Of a DNA stretch of 64,000 bases, positions 8,884 to 18,593 are shown one piece after another (the stretch's first letter is position 1; the number at the start of each line of letters is the position of its first letter). The stretch is from Polyangiaceae bacterium (lineage in GTDB: Bacteria; Myxococcota_A; Polyangia; Polyangiales; Polyangiaceae), in contig JAHBVX010000011.1 in assembly GCA_019637295.1 (NCBI GenBank), positions 143,735 through 207,734 on the forward strand, read 5' to 3'. A program made the translations under genes and the position numbers. The notes below the pieces were generated by a model that did no database searches, was not told the DNA's origin, and saw only the letters and a list, made by a program, of their open reading frames with translations.

Positions 8884-9447
8884 ATGTCCGCGCTCGCTCC
8901 CGGATTGTTGGTCGCGGCGCCACCGCTCGGGGATCCGAACTTCGATCGCTCCGTAGTGCTCGTGGCGGCGCATGGGGACGAGGGCGCCTTCGGCTGGATC
9001 ATCAACGGACGCGACGTGATGACGCTGGCAGAGCTGCTGCAGCGCACCGAGATCACCGACCGGCGGCTCGCTGTCCCCGGGGTCGTTCGACTCGGGGGGC
9101 CCGTTTCTCCGGAGCAGGTCTGGCTCGTGTACCGAACCGAAGACCGGCTCGACGGCGTGGAGGGGCAGTTCGAGGTTGGCTGCGGCATCACGGCTACGGC
9201 ATCCCGGCGCGTGCTCGAGGCGTTGGCCGACGGGTTCTGCCCGCGCGACATCGTCGGCTTCGTTGGCTATGCCGGGTGGGCCCCCTCGCAGCTCGAGAAC
9301 GAGATCCGCGGTGGGGCTTGGCTGCCCACGGACGTGGACGCGGGTGTCGTGTTCGACGTGCCGCGCGACGAGGCCTGGACCGCCGCCTACGCGCGTGTGG
9401 GTGCTACCCCCATGGCGTTCACGTCACGGACCGTGGGCTCAGCCTGA
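8884..9447 (+). CDS. YqgE/AlgH family protein
   Basis: A 187-residue cytoplasmic protein starting Met-Ser-Ala-Leu-Ala-Pro-Gly-Leu-Leu-Val-Ala, followed by the family hallmark Pro-Asn-Phe-Asp-Arg-Ser-Val and a Gly-Trp-Ile-Ile-Asn motif (UPF0301/DUF179). Length matches the family. A late Gly-Tyr-Ala-Gly-Trp motif is also characteristic. The molecular function of this family is not established; it was once linked to alginate regulation in Pseudomonas. The upstream in-frame ATG at 8803 lies within the Memo-family gene and is less likely. The last 9 bases overlap the 3' end of pcm on the opposite strand. Confidence 0.88.
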   Translation: MSALAPGLLVAAPPLGDPNFDRSVVLVAAHGDEGAFGWIINGRDVMTLAELLQRTEITDRRLAVPGVVRLGGPVSPEQVWLVYRTEDRLDGVEGQFEVGCGITATASRRVLEALADGFCPRDIVGFVGYAGWAPSQLENEIRGGAWLPTDVDAGVVFDVPRDEAWTAAYARVGATPMAFTSRTVGSA

Positions 9448-10089
9448 TTCGCCGTGGACCAGCGGCACGAACAAGCACGGGATGTCGTCGCGGAAGGTCA
9501 CCGCGTGCGGGCCGTCGCGGACGCCCACGCGCAGCACCTGGCGAGTCCTGTCCCCCACGGGGATCGCGATGCGTCCTGCGGGTGCGAGCTGTTCGAGCAG
9601 CGCACCCGGCACGTGGTCGGGCGCCGCGGAGACCAGGATGGCGTCATAGGGGGCGTGTTCGGGCAGTCCAAGGTAGCCGTTGCCCGTGTGAATGGCGACG
9701 TTCGTCACGCCGAGGGAGGCGAGCGTGCGTCGGGCCCGCTCGGCCAGTTCCGGCAAGAGCTCGATACCGTGGACCTCTCGGCACAACATCCCGAGCAGCA
9801 GCGCCGCGTAGCCAGAGCCGGAGCCGACTTCCAGTACCTTGTCCGCGGGCTCGAGCGCCAGCGCCTCGAGCATCACCGCGATCATGGAGGGTTGACTGAT
9901 GGTCTGGCCGTGGCCGATGGGCAGCGCGCGGTCGTCATAGGCCGCGTCGCGCTCGGCCCCGGGTACGAACTCGTGCCGCGGTGCCGCGAGGAAAGCCTCG
10001 AGCACGCGCGGATCGGCGGCCGCGCCCGAGGCGCGGAGGTGCCTGACGAGGCGGGCTCGCTCCGCTTGCAGCCCTGGCTCGTCCGTCAT
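9439..10089 (-). CDS. pcm: Protein-L-isoaspartate O-methyltransferase
   Basis: A 216-residue enzyme repairing isoaspartyl residues in ageing proteins by S-adenosylmethionine-dependent methylation in the cytoplasm. The PCMT family motifs are in order: Pro-Arg-His-Glu-Phe-Val-Pro, Gly-His-Gly-Gln-Thr-Ile-Ser-Gln-Pro (substrate pocket), Leu-Glu-Val-Gly-Ser-Gly-Ser-Gly-Tyr (motif I, cofactor loop) and a Gly-Asn-Gly strand. The start is the ATG giving Met-Thr-Asp-Glu-Pro-Gly. A long upstream open frame exists but has no conserved content. The 3' end overlaps the AlgH-family gene by 9 nt. The 5' end lies within or next to the start of the divergent FGE-fold gene, leaving almost no room for separate promoters. 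Confidence 0.93.
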   Translation of the reverse strand: MTDEPGLQAERARLVRHLRASGAAADPRVLEAFLAAPRHEFVPGAERDAAYDDRALPIGHGQTISQPSMIAVMLEALALEPADKVLEVGSGSGYAALLLGMLCREVHGIELLPELAERARRTLASLGVTNVAIHTGNGYLGLPEHAPYDAILVSAAPDHVPGALLEQLAPAGRIAIPVGDRTRQVLRVGVRDGPHAVTFRDDIPCLFVPLVHGESG

Positions 10090-10929
10090 GCGAAGGGAGC
10101 GTGCCTCCGCGCGCTGGGGCTGACAATCCTGCTCTGGGTACTCGCCAATCCTGCCGGCGCGCAGCCGGTCGCCCGCTGCTCTCCCGAGATGGCGCGGGTC
10201 GGCCAGTACTGCATCGATCGCTGGGAGGCCTCGCTCGTCGACCTCGCTAGCCGCAAGCCCCTCTCGCCCTACTACCCAGCACATCCTGCCACGCTGCAGC
10301 GGGTGTATGCCGTCTGGCAGGTGGAGAGTCGCAGCTCCGGCGTGGAGCAGGCTCGAGCCATGCCCCTGCCTCCTGTCCCGCCGTGGCAGCGAGCAGAGTT
10401 TCAGCCCGTCGCCGTCTCCAGACGAGGGGTCGTGCCCAATGCCTACTTGAGCTACCCCGTCGCGCGTCGTGCCTGCGAGAACGCGGGCAAGCGCCTGTGC
10501 ACCGAAGACGAGTGGCTGCGGGCTTGTCGGGGCAGCGCGGCGGCGGCTCGGTACGTCGCGGGCCGCTGCAACGTGTTCCGCTCGCTGCACCCCGCGGTCG
10601 TGCTGCATGGGCACGCCTCCTTCGGCCACACGGATCCGCGTCTCAACCTGGTCGTCGACGCCGTGACCGGGCCGCTGCTCCGGACGACGGGCGAGCTGGT
10701 CGCGTGTCGCAGCGGCGATCCGGGCGAGGAGATCTACGACATGGTAGGCAACCTCGACGAGTGGATAGCCGACGACAAGGGGGTGTTCCTGGGGGGGTTC
10801 TACGCGCGGTCCACGACTCGCGGCTGCGACGCGAGGATCGCGTCCCACGCTCCTGCCTACTACGACTACTCGCTCGGCACGCGCTGCTGTCGGGACCTTC
10901 CGTCAGGCCAGCCGGCGGCTGCCCAGTAG
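10066..10929 (+). CDS. Exported FGE/SUMF1-fold protein
   Basis: The mature part resembles the formylglycine-generating enzyme / PvdO fold (PF03781): Cys-Ile-Asp-Arg-Trp-Glu-Ala near the start, Gly-Lys-Arg-Leu-Cys-Thr-Glu-Asp-Glu-Trp in the middle, Val-Gly-Asn-Leu-Asp-Glu-Trp, and a Cys-Cys-Arg-Asp ending. A hydrophobic stretch ending Ala-Gly-Ala-Gln looks like a signal peptide, so I start at the TTG at 10066. A GTG at 10039 is also possible; the ATG at 10189 would lose the signal. The cysteine pair of true FGE is not both present near Arg-Gly-Cys-Asp, so sulfatase activation is doubtful. The start overlaps the divergent pcm by 24 nt and the 3' end overlaps the SRPBCC gene by 27 nt. Confidence 0.72.
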   Translation: MQPWLVRHAKGACLRALGLTILLWVLANPAGAQPVARCSPEMARVGQYCIDRWEASLVDLASRKPLSPYYPAHPATLQRVYAVWQVESRSSGVEQARAMPLPPVPPWQRAEFQPVAVSRRGVVPNAYLSYPVARRACENAGKRLCTEDEWLRACRGSAAAARYVAGRCNVFRSLHPAVVLHGHASFGHTDPRLNLVVDAVTGPLLRTTGELVACRSGDPGEEIYDMVGNLDEWIADDKGVFLGGFYARSTTRGCDARIASHAPAYYDYSLGTRCCRDLPSGQPAAAQ

Positions 10930-11676
10930 CTGCGTCAGTCGGTGGTGGGCCAGCTCGAGGGCGGCGCGGGCGCTGTCCAGTGGCGGCGTGGTCGTCCAGC
11001 GAGACCAGCCAAATAGCAGCAGGCGCTCCTGGGGGTCTTGTGGGTTCTTCAGCGTGCGCAGCGCGAGAACCGAGTCCCCGTCTTGCTCCCAGGACACCAG
11101 TACGTCGCGTCCGGGGGTATTGGATAGCACGCGTCCAGACAGCTCGACGCCGGGTGCCAATCGGCGATGGACCTCTCCGCCGGCCGGGCCGATGGGCTCC
11201 CCCTGGCCCAGCCAGGTGCCGAGCGCGCTCTCGTCGGTGAAGAACACGTGAACCATCTCCGCGCTCGCGCGCACCGGTGCCACCAGCCAGGCGACCTCGC
11301 GTCGCGCCCCGGCGTGGGCCTCACAGAAGTGCGCGAGGGTGGCGAGGGAGACTGCCCACGCGGAGCCCGACCCCTCGTACTCGTCCAGATCCTCGATGTT
11401 GCTCGACGCCAGCGTCACCCCACCGTCGGCCACCTCGAAGGTCACGTCCGTATCGCGCCATGCGAAGCGGACGCGATTGGGCGCGTCGAGCTCGAGCACC
11501 TCGACCTCCACCTCGGCGGCGAGCGCCGGCCAGGACATGCGCAGCCGCTGTCCGGGCGCGACGATCCCCTCCACCTCGTCCGCCTGCCAACCCGCGAGGC
11601 CGCGCGCATCGCTCAGCGCGCTCCAGGCGATGTCGCGGGGTGCGTCGACGGGTTGAACGAGGTGGAAGCGCGGCAT
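10903..11676 (-). CDS. SRPBCC/AHSA1-like domain protein
   Basis: A 257-residue soluble protein. The first half begins with the typical START/SRPBCC phrase Val-Asp-Ala-Pro-Arg-Asp-Ile-Ala-Trp-Ser-Ala-Leu-Ser-Asp and has the alternating strands of AHSA1 (Aha1 C-terminal-like) proteins. The second half, from Val-Arg-Ala-Ser-Ala-Glu-Met-Val-His onward, looks like another, more diverged copy with Phe-Phe-Thr-Asp-Glu and Gly-Gly-Glu-Val strands, so it may be a tandem. Members bind small hydrophobic ligands or act as co-chaperones; no specific role can be assigned. Its last 27 bases overlap the FGE-fold gene on the other strand. Confidence 0.7.
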   Translation of the reverse strand: MPRFHLVQPVDAPRDIAWSALSDARGLAGWQADEVEGIVAPGQRLRMSWPALAAEVEVEVLELDAPNRVRFAWRDTDVTFEVADGGVTLASSNIEDLDEYEGSGSAWAVSLATLAHFCEAHAGARREVAWLVAPVRASAEMVHVFFTDESALGTWLGQGEPIGPAGGEVHRRLAPGVELSGRVLSNTPGRDVLVSWEQDGDSVLALRTLKNPQDPQERLLLFGWSRWTTTPPLDSARAALELAHHRLTQLLGSRRLA

Positions 11677-11859
11677 TTCAGCGTAGAGGTAATATTCCAG
11701 TATTGGCGCTCGAGATCCAGTGGGGGGCCAGCGTCGGCCGGTACCCGGGTCAACTCCCGGTCGCCGAGGTCACTCCGGTAGTGTAGAACACCGACCTGCT
11801 CGCCGCGCGGCTCGGCGCCCTAGCCAGAGCCCGAACGGAGAGCCCCAAGGAGCCCACTC

Positions 11860-13062
11860 ATGGTCCGTCGCCTGCTCGCCGTGTCGGTCGCTGCACTCTT
11901 CTCCTTCGGATGCTCGGCGGCCCGAGACGACGAGCCTCGCTTCTTGATCAATCAGCAGCCCATCGCCGGCGGCGAGCTCGATGAGACCACACTGACCGTG
12001 TTCGGCATGTACACCCAGTCCGGCCAGGGTGGCGGCATGTGCACCGGCACGTTGATCGCGCCGAACCTGCTGCTCACCGCGCGGCATTGCGTGTCACCGA
12101 ATTTGGGTGGCACCGAGTACGTCATCTGTGGACAGTCACCCTTCGGCGCCCCCTACCCCGGCTCGAACGTCTACCTGACCAACGACGTCAAGCTCTCGCA
12201 GTACTCGTCAGGCTGGATGCAGGGGGCTCAAGTGCGCGTGCCGTCGGAGGGGGTTGACACCTGCGGCTTCGACGTCGCGCTCATCATCCTGGCCAGCAAC
12301 TCCAAGGTCGCGCCCGCCATACCTCGCATCGATGTCGAAGCGCAGGTCGGCGAGACCTACTCGGCCGTGGGGTACGGGGCGACGGGGAGCGGATGGGGCG
12401 GGTCGCGGCGGATCCGCACCGGTCTCACGGTCCAGTGCACTCCGGGCAACTGCCCGGTCTATAGCGGCGTGCAGTCCACCGAGTGGGGCGGCGAGACGGG
12501 CGTGTGCCAGGGAGACAGTGGCGGGCCCGCCTTCGACGCGGACGGCAAGGTGATCGGTGTCGTCTCGCGCGGGCTACAGGGGTGTGAGTCGCCGACCTAC
12601 GGGGGCGTCTGGGCCTGGCGCAACTTCATCACCGACGTGGCGAAGGAAGCGGCCGAGCTCGGCGGCTACGAGCCACCGTTCTGGGTCCTCTCGGGCTCGA
12701 GCGAGTCCCCGGAGCCCGTGGAGCCCACGCCCACCGAGCCGACCGAGCCGGTGCAAGGTCGGGAGTGTAGTGAGCACGTCGGCTGCCCGAGCGGCTTCGG
12801 CTGCTATGATCCTGGCACCGACGGGCCGGCGTTCTGCGCCGAGCTGTGCGACGCGACCACGACGTGCTCCGCCGGAACCCAGTGCCTCGCCGTGGGGGGA
12901 GGCGCTCAGGTCTGCACCCCGCCCGCCGGCGCTACGGACGCCGAGCAGTCGGCTGGTGGCTGCACCGTCTCGTCGGGCAGCTCTGACGGCCCGCTGCGCC
13001 CGGTGCCCTGGGTCGTGGGGGCAGCGCTGTTCGCGCTCGGCCTGCGCCGCCGCCGTCCTTGA
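11860..13062 (+). CDS. Trypsin-like serine protease with MYXO-CTERM-like tail
   Basis: A 400-residue secreted S1-family protease. The N-terminal signal ends in a lipobox-like Phe-Ser-Phe-Gly-Cys18. The catalytic triad is intact: His76 (Thr-Ala-Arg-His-Cys), Asp138 (Phe-Asp-Val-Ala-Leu) and Ser220 (Gly-Asp-Ser-Gly-Gly-Pro). After the protease domain come a Pro/Glu/Thr linker and a cysteine-rich region. The end is a Gly-Cys, a hydrophobic helix and a run of arginines, the plan of MYXO-CTERM sorting tails processed in myxobacteria. Carrying both an N-terminal lipobox and a C-terminal anchor would be unusual; one may be non-functional. A GGAG lies just ahead of the ATG. The preceding 183 nt hold no gene. 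Confidence 0.88.
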   Translation: MVRRLLAVSVAALFSFGCSAARDDEPRFLINQQPIAGGELDETTLTVFGMYTQSGQGGGMCTGTLIAPNLLLTARHCVSPNLGGTEYVICGQSPFGAPYPGSNVYLTNDVKLSQYSSGWMQGAQVRVPSEGVDTCGFDVALIILASNSKVAPAIPRIDVEAQVGETYSAVGYGATGSGWGGSRRIRTGLTVQCTPGNCPVYSGVQSTEWGGETGVCQGDSGGPAFDADGKVIGVVSRGLQGCESPTYGGVWAWRNFITDVAKEAAELGGYEPPFWVLSGSSESPEPVEPTPTEPTEPVQGRECSEHVGCPSGFGCYDPGTDGPAFCAELCDATTTCSAGTQCLAVGGGAQVCTPPAGATDAEQSAGGCTVSSGSSDGPLRPVPWVVGAALFALGLRRRRP

Positions 13063-13087
13063 AGCGACGGCGGCTGGGTGGACCGGG

Positions 13088-13160
<73 letters not shown>

Positions 13161-13177
13161 GGTGAGGGAGGCCCGGG

Positions 13178-13205
13178 AGGGTAGCCGGGAGGGCTCGCGT
13201 GTCAA
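13178..13205 (-). promoter_or_regulatory. Promoter of tRNA-Ala
   Basis: On the minus strand, TTGACA (13205-13200) is separated by 16 nt from TACCCT (13183-13178). The predicted start is ~10 nt upstream of the tRNA 5' end. The perfect -35 box and fitting distance make a sigma-70-type promoter credible. The G/C-rich stretch near the start point resembles a stringent discriminator, which would suit a stable RNA gene. Confidence 0.65.
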
Positions 13206-13240
13206 CGACAATCTTCCTTCGAGCGCCGATCGCTGGAGTG

Positions 13241-13268
13241 TTGACCCCTGAAGCGTGGTGGTTATGTT
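13241..13268 (+). promoter_or_regulatory. Candidate dnaK promoter
   Basis: TTGACC at 13241-13246, a 16-nt spacer, and TATGTT at 13263-13268 on the plus strand form a sigma-70-like promoter, leaving a leader of roughly 130 nt before dnaK. I see no CIRCE inverted repeat and no clear sigma-32-type box, so heat control, if any, must act differently. It lies back to back with the tRNA promoter, 35 nt from its -35 box. Confidence 0.5.
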
Positions 13269-13405
13269 GCACCCCGACTGAACGGCCCGACCCGGACGAG
13301 AACTCTAGCCCGGAGGCGTGCGCCGCAAGTTGGGAACGGTGATGCGTTCGCGAAGTGCGCGGCGACCCGCGTCCCCTGCGAACAAGGAATCTAGGGAGAA
13401 GGCTC

Positions 13406-15313
<1,908 letters not shown>

Positions 15314-15326
15314 CTCCACCCAAGCC

Positions 15327-16541
15327 TTGGAGAATCCCACTCGAGCTCAGGTCGTCATCGTCGGTGGAGGTCCCGCGGGGATCTCCACCGCACTATTTTT
15401 GTCGCACGCGGCTCCGGAGCTGAGGGAGCGCATCGTCGTCCTCGAGAAGGAGCACTACCCGCGGGAGAAGTTCTGCGCGGGTGGCGTGGGCGCCCGCGCG
15501 GACAAGCTGCTGTCCAGCATCGGCGTGACAGTGGACGTTCCCAGCGTCGCGCTCAACGGAGTGGCGTTCCGAGCCATGGGACGGACGACTGTCGTGCGGG
15601 ACGGGGACATTGGGCGAGTAGTGCGACGTATCGAGTTCGATCACGAACTGGCCCGGGTCGCGATGGAGCGGGGGATCTCCGTGCTGCAGGGGGTGCGCGT
15701 CGAGCACGTGCGCCGCGTTGGGGAGCGGGTCGAGCTCGAGACCAGTCGTGGCAAGCTGCGCCCGAGCGTGGTAGTCGCCGCCGATGGGGTTGGCAGCGTC
15801 GTGCGACGGGCTCTCGGTTTCGTGTCCACGACCTACCACGCGCAGGCGCTCGAGATCGACACGGAGCCGGTGGAGAGCGACCTGCCGCGGGACGTCATTC
15901 TGTTCGACGCCAGCCACCGCGAGCTTCCCGGCTACTACTGGGATTTCCCGACGTTGGTTGCCGGCAAAGAGATGGTGTGTCGCGGCGTCTACCTGCTGCG
16001 CTCTGGCGAGCAGACGCCGAAGGTCCAAATCCAGGACGTCTTGGCGCAGGAGCTCGAACAACGTGGACTCTCGCTCGGGCGGTACCGCAAGAAGCGCTTC
16101 GCGGAGCGTGGCTTCGAAGCGCACCGACCGACGGCGCAGCCGGGCGTCGTGCTCGTGGGCGAGGCGGCCGGGATCGATCCGGTCACCGGGGAAGGGATCG
16201 CGCAAGCCATTCAGTATGGCGCCACCGCCGGTCGCTACTTGGCGCGCTGCCTCCGCGAAGAGCGCTTCGAGATGTCCGATTGGAGCGAGGTCGTCGCTGC
16301 GGACAGCGTGGGGCGAGATCTGAGGGTGCGCGAGAAGGGCGTGTCGCTCTTCTACGGGGACATCCGTCCGAACGTGGAGCACTTCCTGCACTCGAGCCCC
16401 GAGTTCGTGAAGCTCGGCCTGCAGCACTTCGCCGGAAAGCCCTGGTCGCGCGCGGACATGGCCCGAGCAGGCATGCTGGCTCTGGGCCACACCGCGCGCT
16501 GGGCCGCGTCCCGAGCGACGGGCTTGGGGCGGCTACCGTGA
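15327..16541 (+). CDS. FAD-dependent oxidoreductase, geranylgeranyl reductase type
   Basis: A ~404-residue flavoprotein. The FAD-binding dinucleotide fold Val-Val-Ile-Val-Gly-Gly-Gly-Pro-Ala-Gly is at the N-terminus, followed by a Glu at the end of strand 2. A second motif is Val-Ala-Ala-Asp-Gly-Val-Gly-Ser-Val-Val-Arg (DG motif) and a third is Val-Gly-Glu-Ala-Ala-Gly-Ile-Asp-Pro-Val-Thr-Gly-Glu-Gly (GD-like). This order fits the geranylgeranyl reductase / FixC / halogenase-like hydroxylase superfamily acting on lipids or isoprenoids. A Phe-Cys-Ala-Gly-Gly motif near residue 50 is typical of the reductases. Start is uncertain: the TTG at 15327 lies just past dnaK, while a GTG at 15276 would overlap dnaK by 38 nt. 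Confidence 0.82.
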   Translation: MENPTRAQVVIVGGGPAGISTALFLSHAAPELRERIVVLEKEHYPREKFCAGGVGARADKLLSSIGVTVDVPSVALNGVAFRAMGRTTVVRDGDIGRVVRRIEFDHELARVAMERGISVLQGVRVEHVRRVGERVELETSRGKLRPSVVVAADGVGSVVRRALGFVSTTYHAQALEIDTEPVESDLPRDVILFDASHRELPGYYWDFPTLVAGKEMVCRGVYLLRSGEQTPKVQIQDVLAQELEQRGLSLGRYRKKRFAERGFEAHRPTAQPGVVLVGEAAGIDPVTGEGIAQAIQYGATAGRYLARCLREERFEMSDWSEVVAADSVGRDLRVREKGVSLFYGDIRPNVEHFLHSSPEFVKLGLQHFAGKPWSRADMARAGMLALGHTARWAASRATGLGRLP

Positions 16542-16614
16542 CATCCGGCGCAGGCCAGCATTCCTGACACTAGCGCCTTGGTTCGCCCGTCCGGCGCGTG
16601 TATGGATGCGGGCG

Positions 16615-18528
16615 ATGAAGACGCTGTCTCGAGGGTTCTGCTTGGCTTCGACGGTTCTGGTCCTGGCGTGCGGCGGGGGCCAGCGGCCCGTGGTCGTTGC
16701 ACCCGACACGGGCCCGGGAGCATCCACGGACACGGGGGAGGGGGGGCAGCCCGATCTCTCGCCGGTACCCGCTCCCGACGACCTCGTGCTCATCGGGCGG
16801 GTGAAGCAACCGGGTGCGCTGGCGGACCTGGTCCAGGACTGGGCGCGGCTCCCCTTCGACTGGCGCAAGATGTTCGCCTCGAAGGAGCCGGACATGAGTC
16901 GGCTGCTGCACCTCGACGCTCCGCTCGAGTTCGCCGTAGTGCTCGACCCCGCCGGTCGCGGAGACCTGCCTCAACCCTTCGCGGTCGTCTCGGTGGGGCT
17001 GCAGTCGCTGGCCCAGGCGCTCGAGTTCTCGCGCGCGCAGGGGGAGTCCGTTCGCCAGCTCCGCGCGGGCGTCTATCGAGTTGGGGCGGGCGGGGTCAAC
17101 TGCGTCGTCGCCGCCTCCGTCGGGCCTGCACCCGCGCGGCTCGTGTGCGGGGATCGGGCCGAAGACATCGACGCGCTCGTACCCTACGCGACGCGCGGGC
17201 TGCCGAAGGAAGACCTCGGCGGGTCGGATGTTCGCATCGAGCTGCGGGCTGAGCCCATTCGTCGCCGCTTCTCCCAGCAGCTCCGGCAGGCCCGCAGTCT
17301 CGCCACGCCGTTCGCGCTGCGTTCACTCTCGGTGGACGACCCCCGAGTGGACCGGCCGCTGGCGGACACGGTGCACGGCCTAGTCGATGAGCTGCTGGCG
17401 CTGGTAGAGGACGTAGACCGCTTGGTGATCGACGCGAAGGCCGAGAGATCCAAGGGCTTCGTCGATGCGGAGTTCGCGCTCACGTTTCGTGGCTCGAGCT
17501 CTTGGACCGTGGGCACGCTAGTGGATGCCGGCTCGCGAGTAGCGCCGGCGCCCGAGCTGTTCTGGCAGCTCCCCCACGACTCCACGACCGCGAGCTACAG
17601 CGTGCCGGGGGATCCCAAGCGCTCCGAGGGTATTCGCCGAACGCTGGCGGAGCTCGCGGATGGCTTCTTGGCGTGGGGCAACGCGCCCAAGCGTGCTCGG
17701 GACGATCTGGTCAGTGTGCTCAACGAGGCGTGGAGCATCGACTCGAGCTACGTCTACGCGCGAGGCGAGGTCGCCGACCTGCCGCTTCCTGCCGACGCTG
17801 CCGGTCGCAAGCGCGAGCTGACCCGGCGGGGAATCGGCTGGCACGTGATGGCCACCAACGAGCCTGCCAAGAAATACAAGGGGATGCTGGACAAGGTGGT
17901 GCGCACGTACAACGATCCGGCGCTGCGCAAGACGGTCACCAAGACGCTGGACGTCAAACCCGCCGAGCTTCCAAAGCTGGTGTCCCGCGTCGCTCGCGGT
18001 CTCCCGGGCGGCACGACCTACGAGCTCACCGTCCCCGGGGAGATGTTCAAGGTTTGGGAGGACGGCAAGGACAAGCCCACGGTAGGCAAGCCTCTGACCG
18101 CGGTCTTGGTCTTGGCGGGTGACGCCAATCGCTCGTTCGTGGCGGTCGCGCCGGACGAGAAGACAGCCATAGAGAAGCTGTCGGGCGTGATGAAGGGCGG
18201 AGGCAAGACGCTGGCTACTCGCGAAGGCCTCGGCGCGCTCAAGCAGGATCGGGCAGTGTCTCAGGGCTTCCTGAGCCTGCTGACGTTCGTGGGCTCGGCA
18301 AAATCTTCCCTCGGTGAGCGCCTGGGCGCTGACGGTACGACCAAGCTCGACAAGCTGGTGGGCAGCATGCCCCACCGCGGCATGACCCCCATGCTCACCT
18401 CGCTGAACGTGGAGCGGGGCAGCACCCCCAAGCTCACCTGGCGCATCCGCACTCCTCGCGGGGTGATCGAGGACCTCGGGGCCCTCGGGATGGGGGCGGG
18501 CGCGATGCAGGTCGGATCTCGGCGCTGA
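16615..18528 (+). CDS. Large lipoprotein of unknown function
   Basis: A 637-residue protein with a lipoprotein signal (Leu-Val-Leu-Ala-Cys19, then Gly-Gly-Gly). An Asp/Gly/Pro-rich linker reaches about residue 50, where a soluble body begins. The body mixes helices and strands with charged patches and no enzyme motif I recognise; its proportions recall DUF3352-like proteins, in which long repeats of mixed alpha/beta structure follow a lipid anchor. That resemblance is weak. Met at 16606 is in frame three codons upstream but the signal peptide fits better from 16615. It stands between the flavoprotein and an unrelated membrane protein with no tight coupling. Confidence 0.7.
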   Translation: MKTLSRGFCLASTVLVLACGGGQRPVVVAPDTGPGASTDTGEGGQPDLSPVPAPDDLVLIGRVKQPGALADLVQDWARLPFDWRKMFASKEPDMSRLLHLDAPLEFAVVLDPAGRGDLPQPFAVVSVGLQSLAQALEFSRAQGESVRQLRAGVYRVGAGGVNCVVAASVGPAPARLVCGDRAEDIDALVPYATRGLPKEDLGGSDVRIELRAEPIRRRFSQQLRQARSLATPFALRSLSVDDPRVDRPLADTVHGLVDELLALVEDVDRLVIDAKAERSKGFVDAEFALTFRGSSSWTVGTLVDAGSRVAPAPELFWQLPHDSTTASYSVPGDPKRSEGIRRTLAELADGFLAWGNAPKRARDDLVSVLNEAWSIDSSYVYARGEVADLPLPADAAGRKRELTRRGIGWHVMATNEPAKKYKGMLDKVVRTYNDPALRKTVTKTLDVKPAELPKLVSRVARGLPGGTTYELTVPGEMFKVWEDGKDKPTVGKPLTAVLVLAGDANRSFVAVAPDEKTAIEKLSGVMKGGGKTLATREGLGALKQDRAVSQGFLSLLTFVGSAKSSLGERLGADGTTKLDKLVGSMPHRGMTPMLTSLNVERGSTPKLTWRIRTPRGVIEDLGALGMGAGAMQVGSRR

Positions 18529-18593
18529 GTCCAGGCGCTGCTGCCGCCAAAAACTGGCCGGCCGGGCCCGATCCGTGACACCCATGTCGCAGG

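Noticed and set aside
9454-10065. Open frame extending the FGE-fold gene 200 codons upstream
   Set aside because: It lies entirely antisense to pcm, has no conserved residues, and a signal peptide sits at the downstream start.
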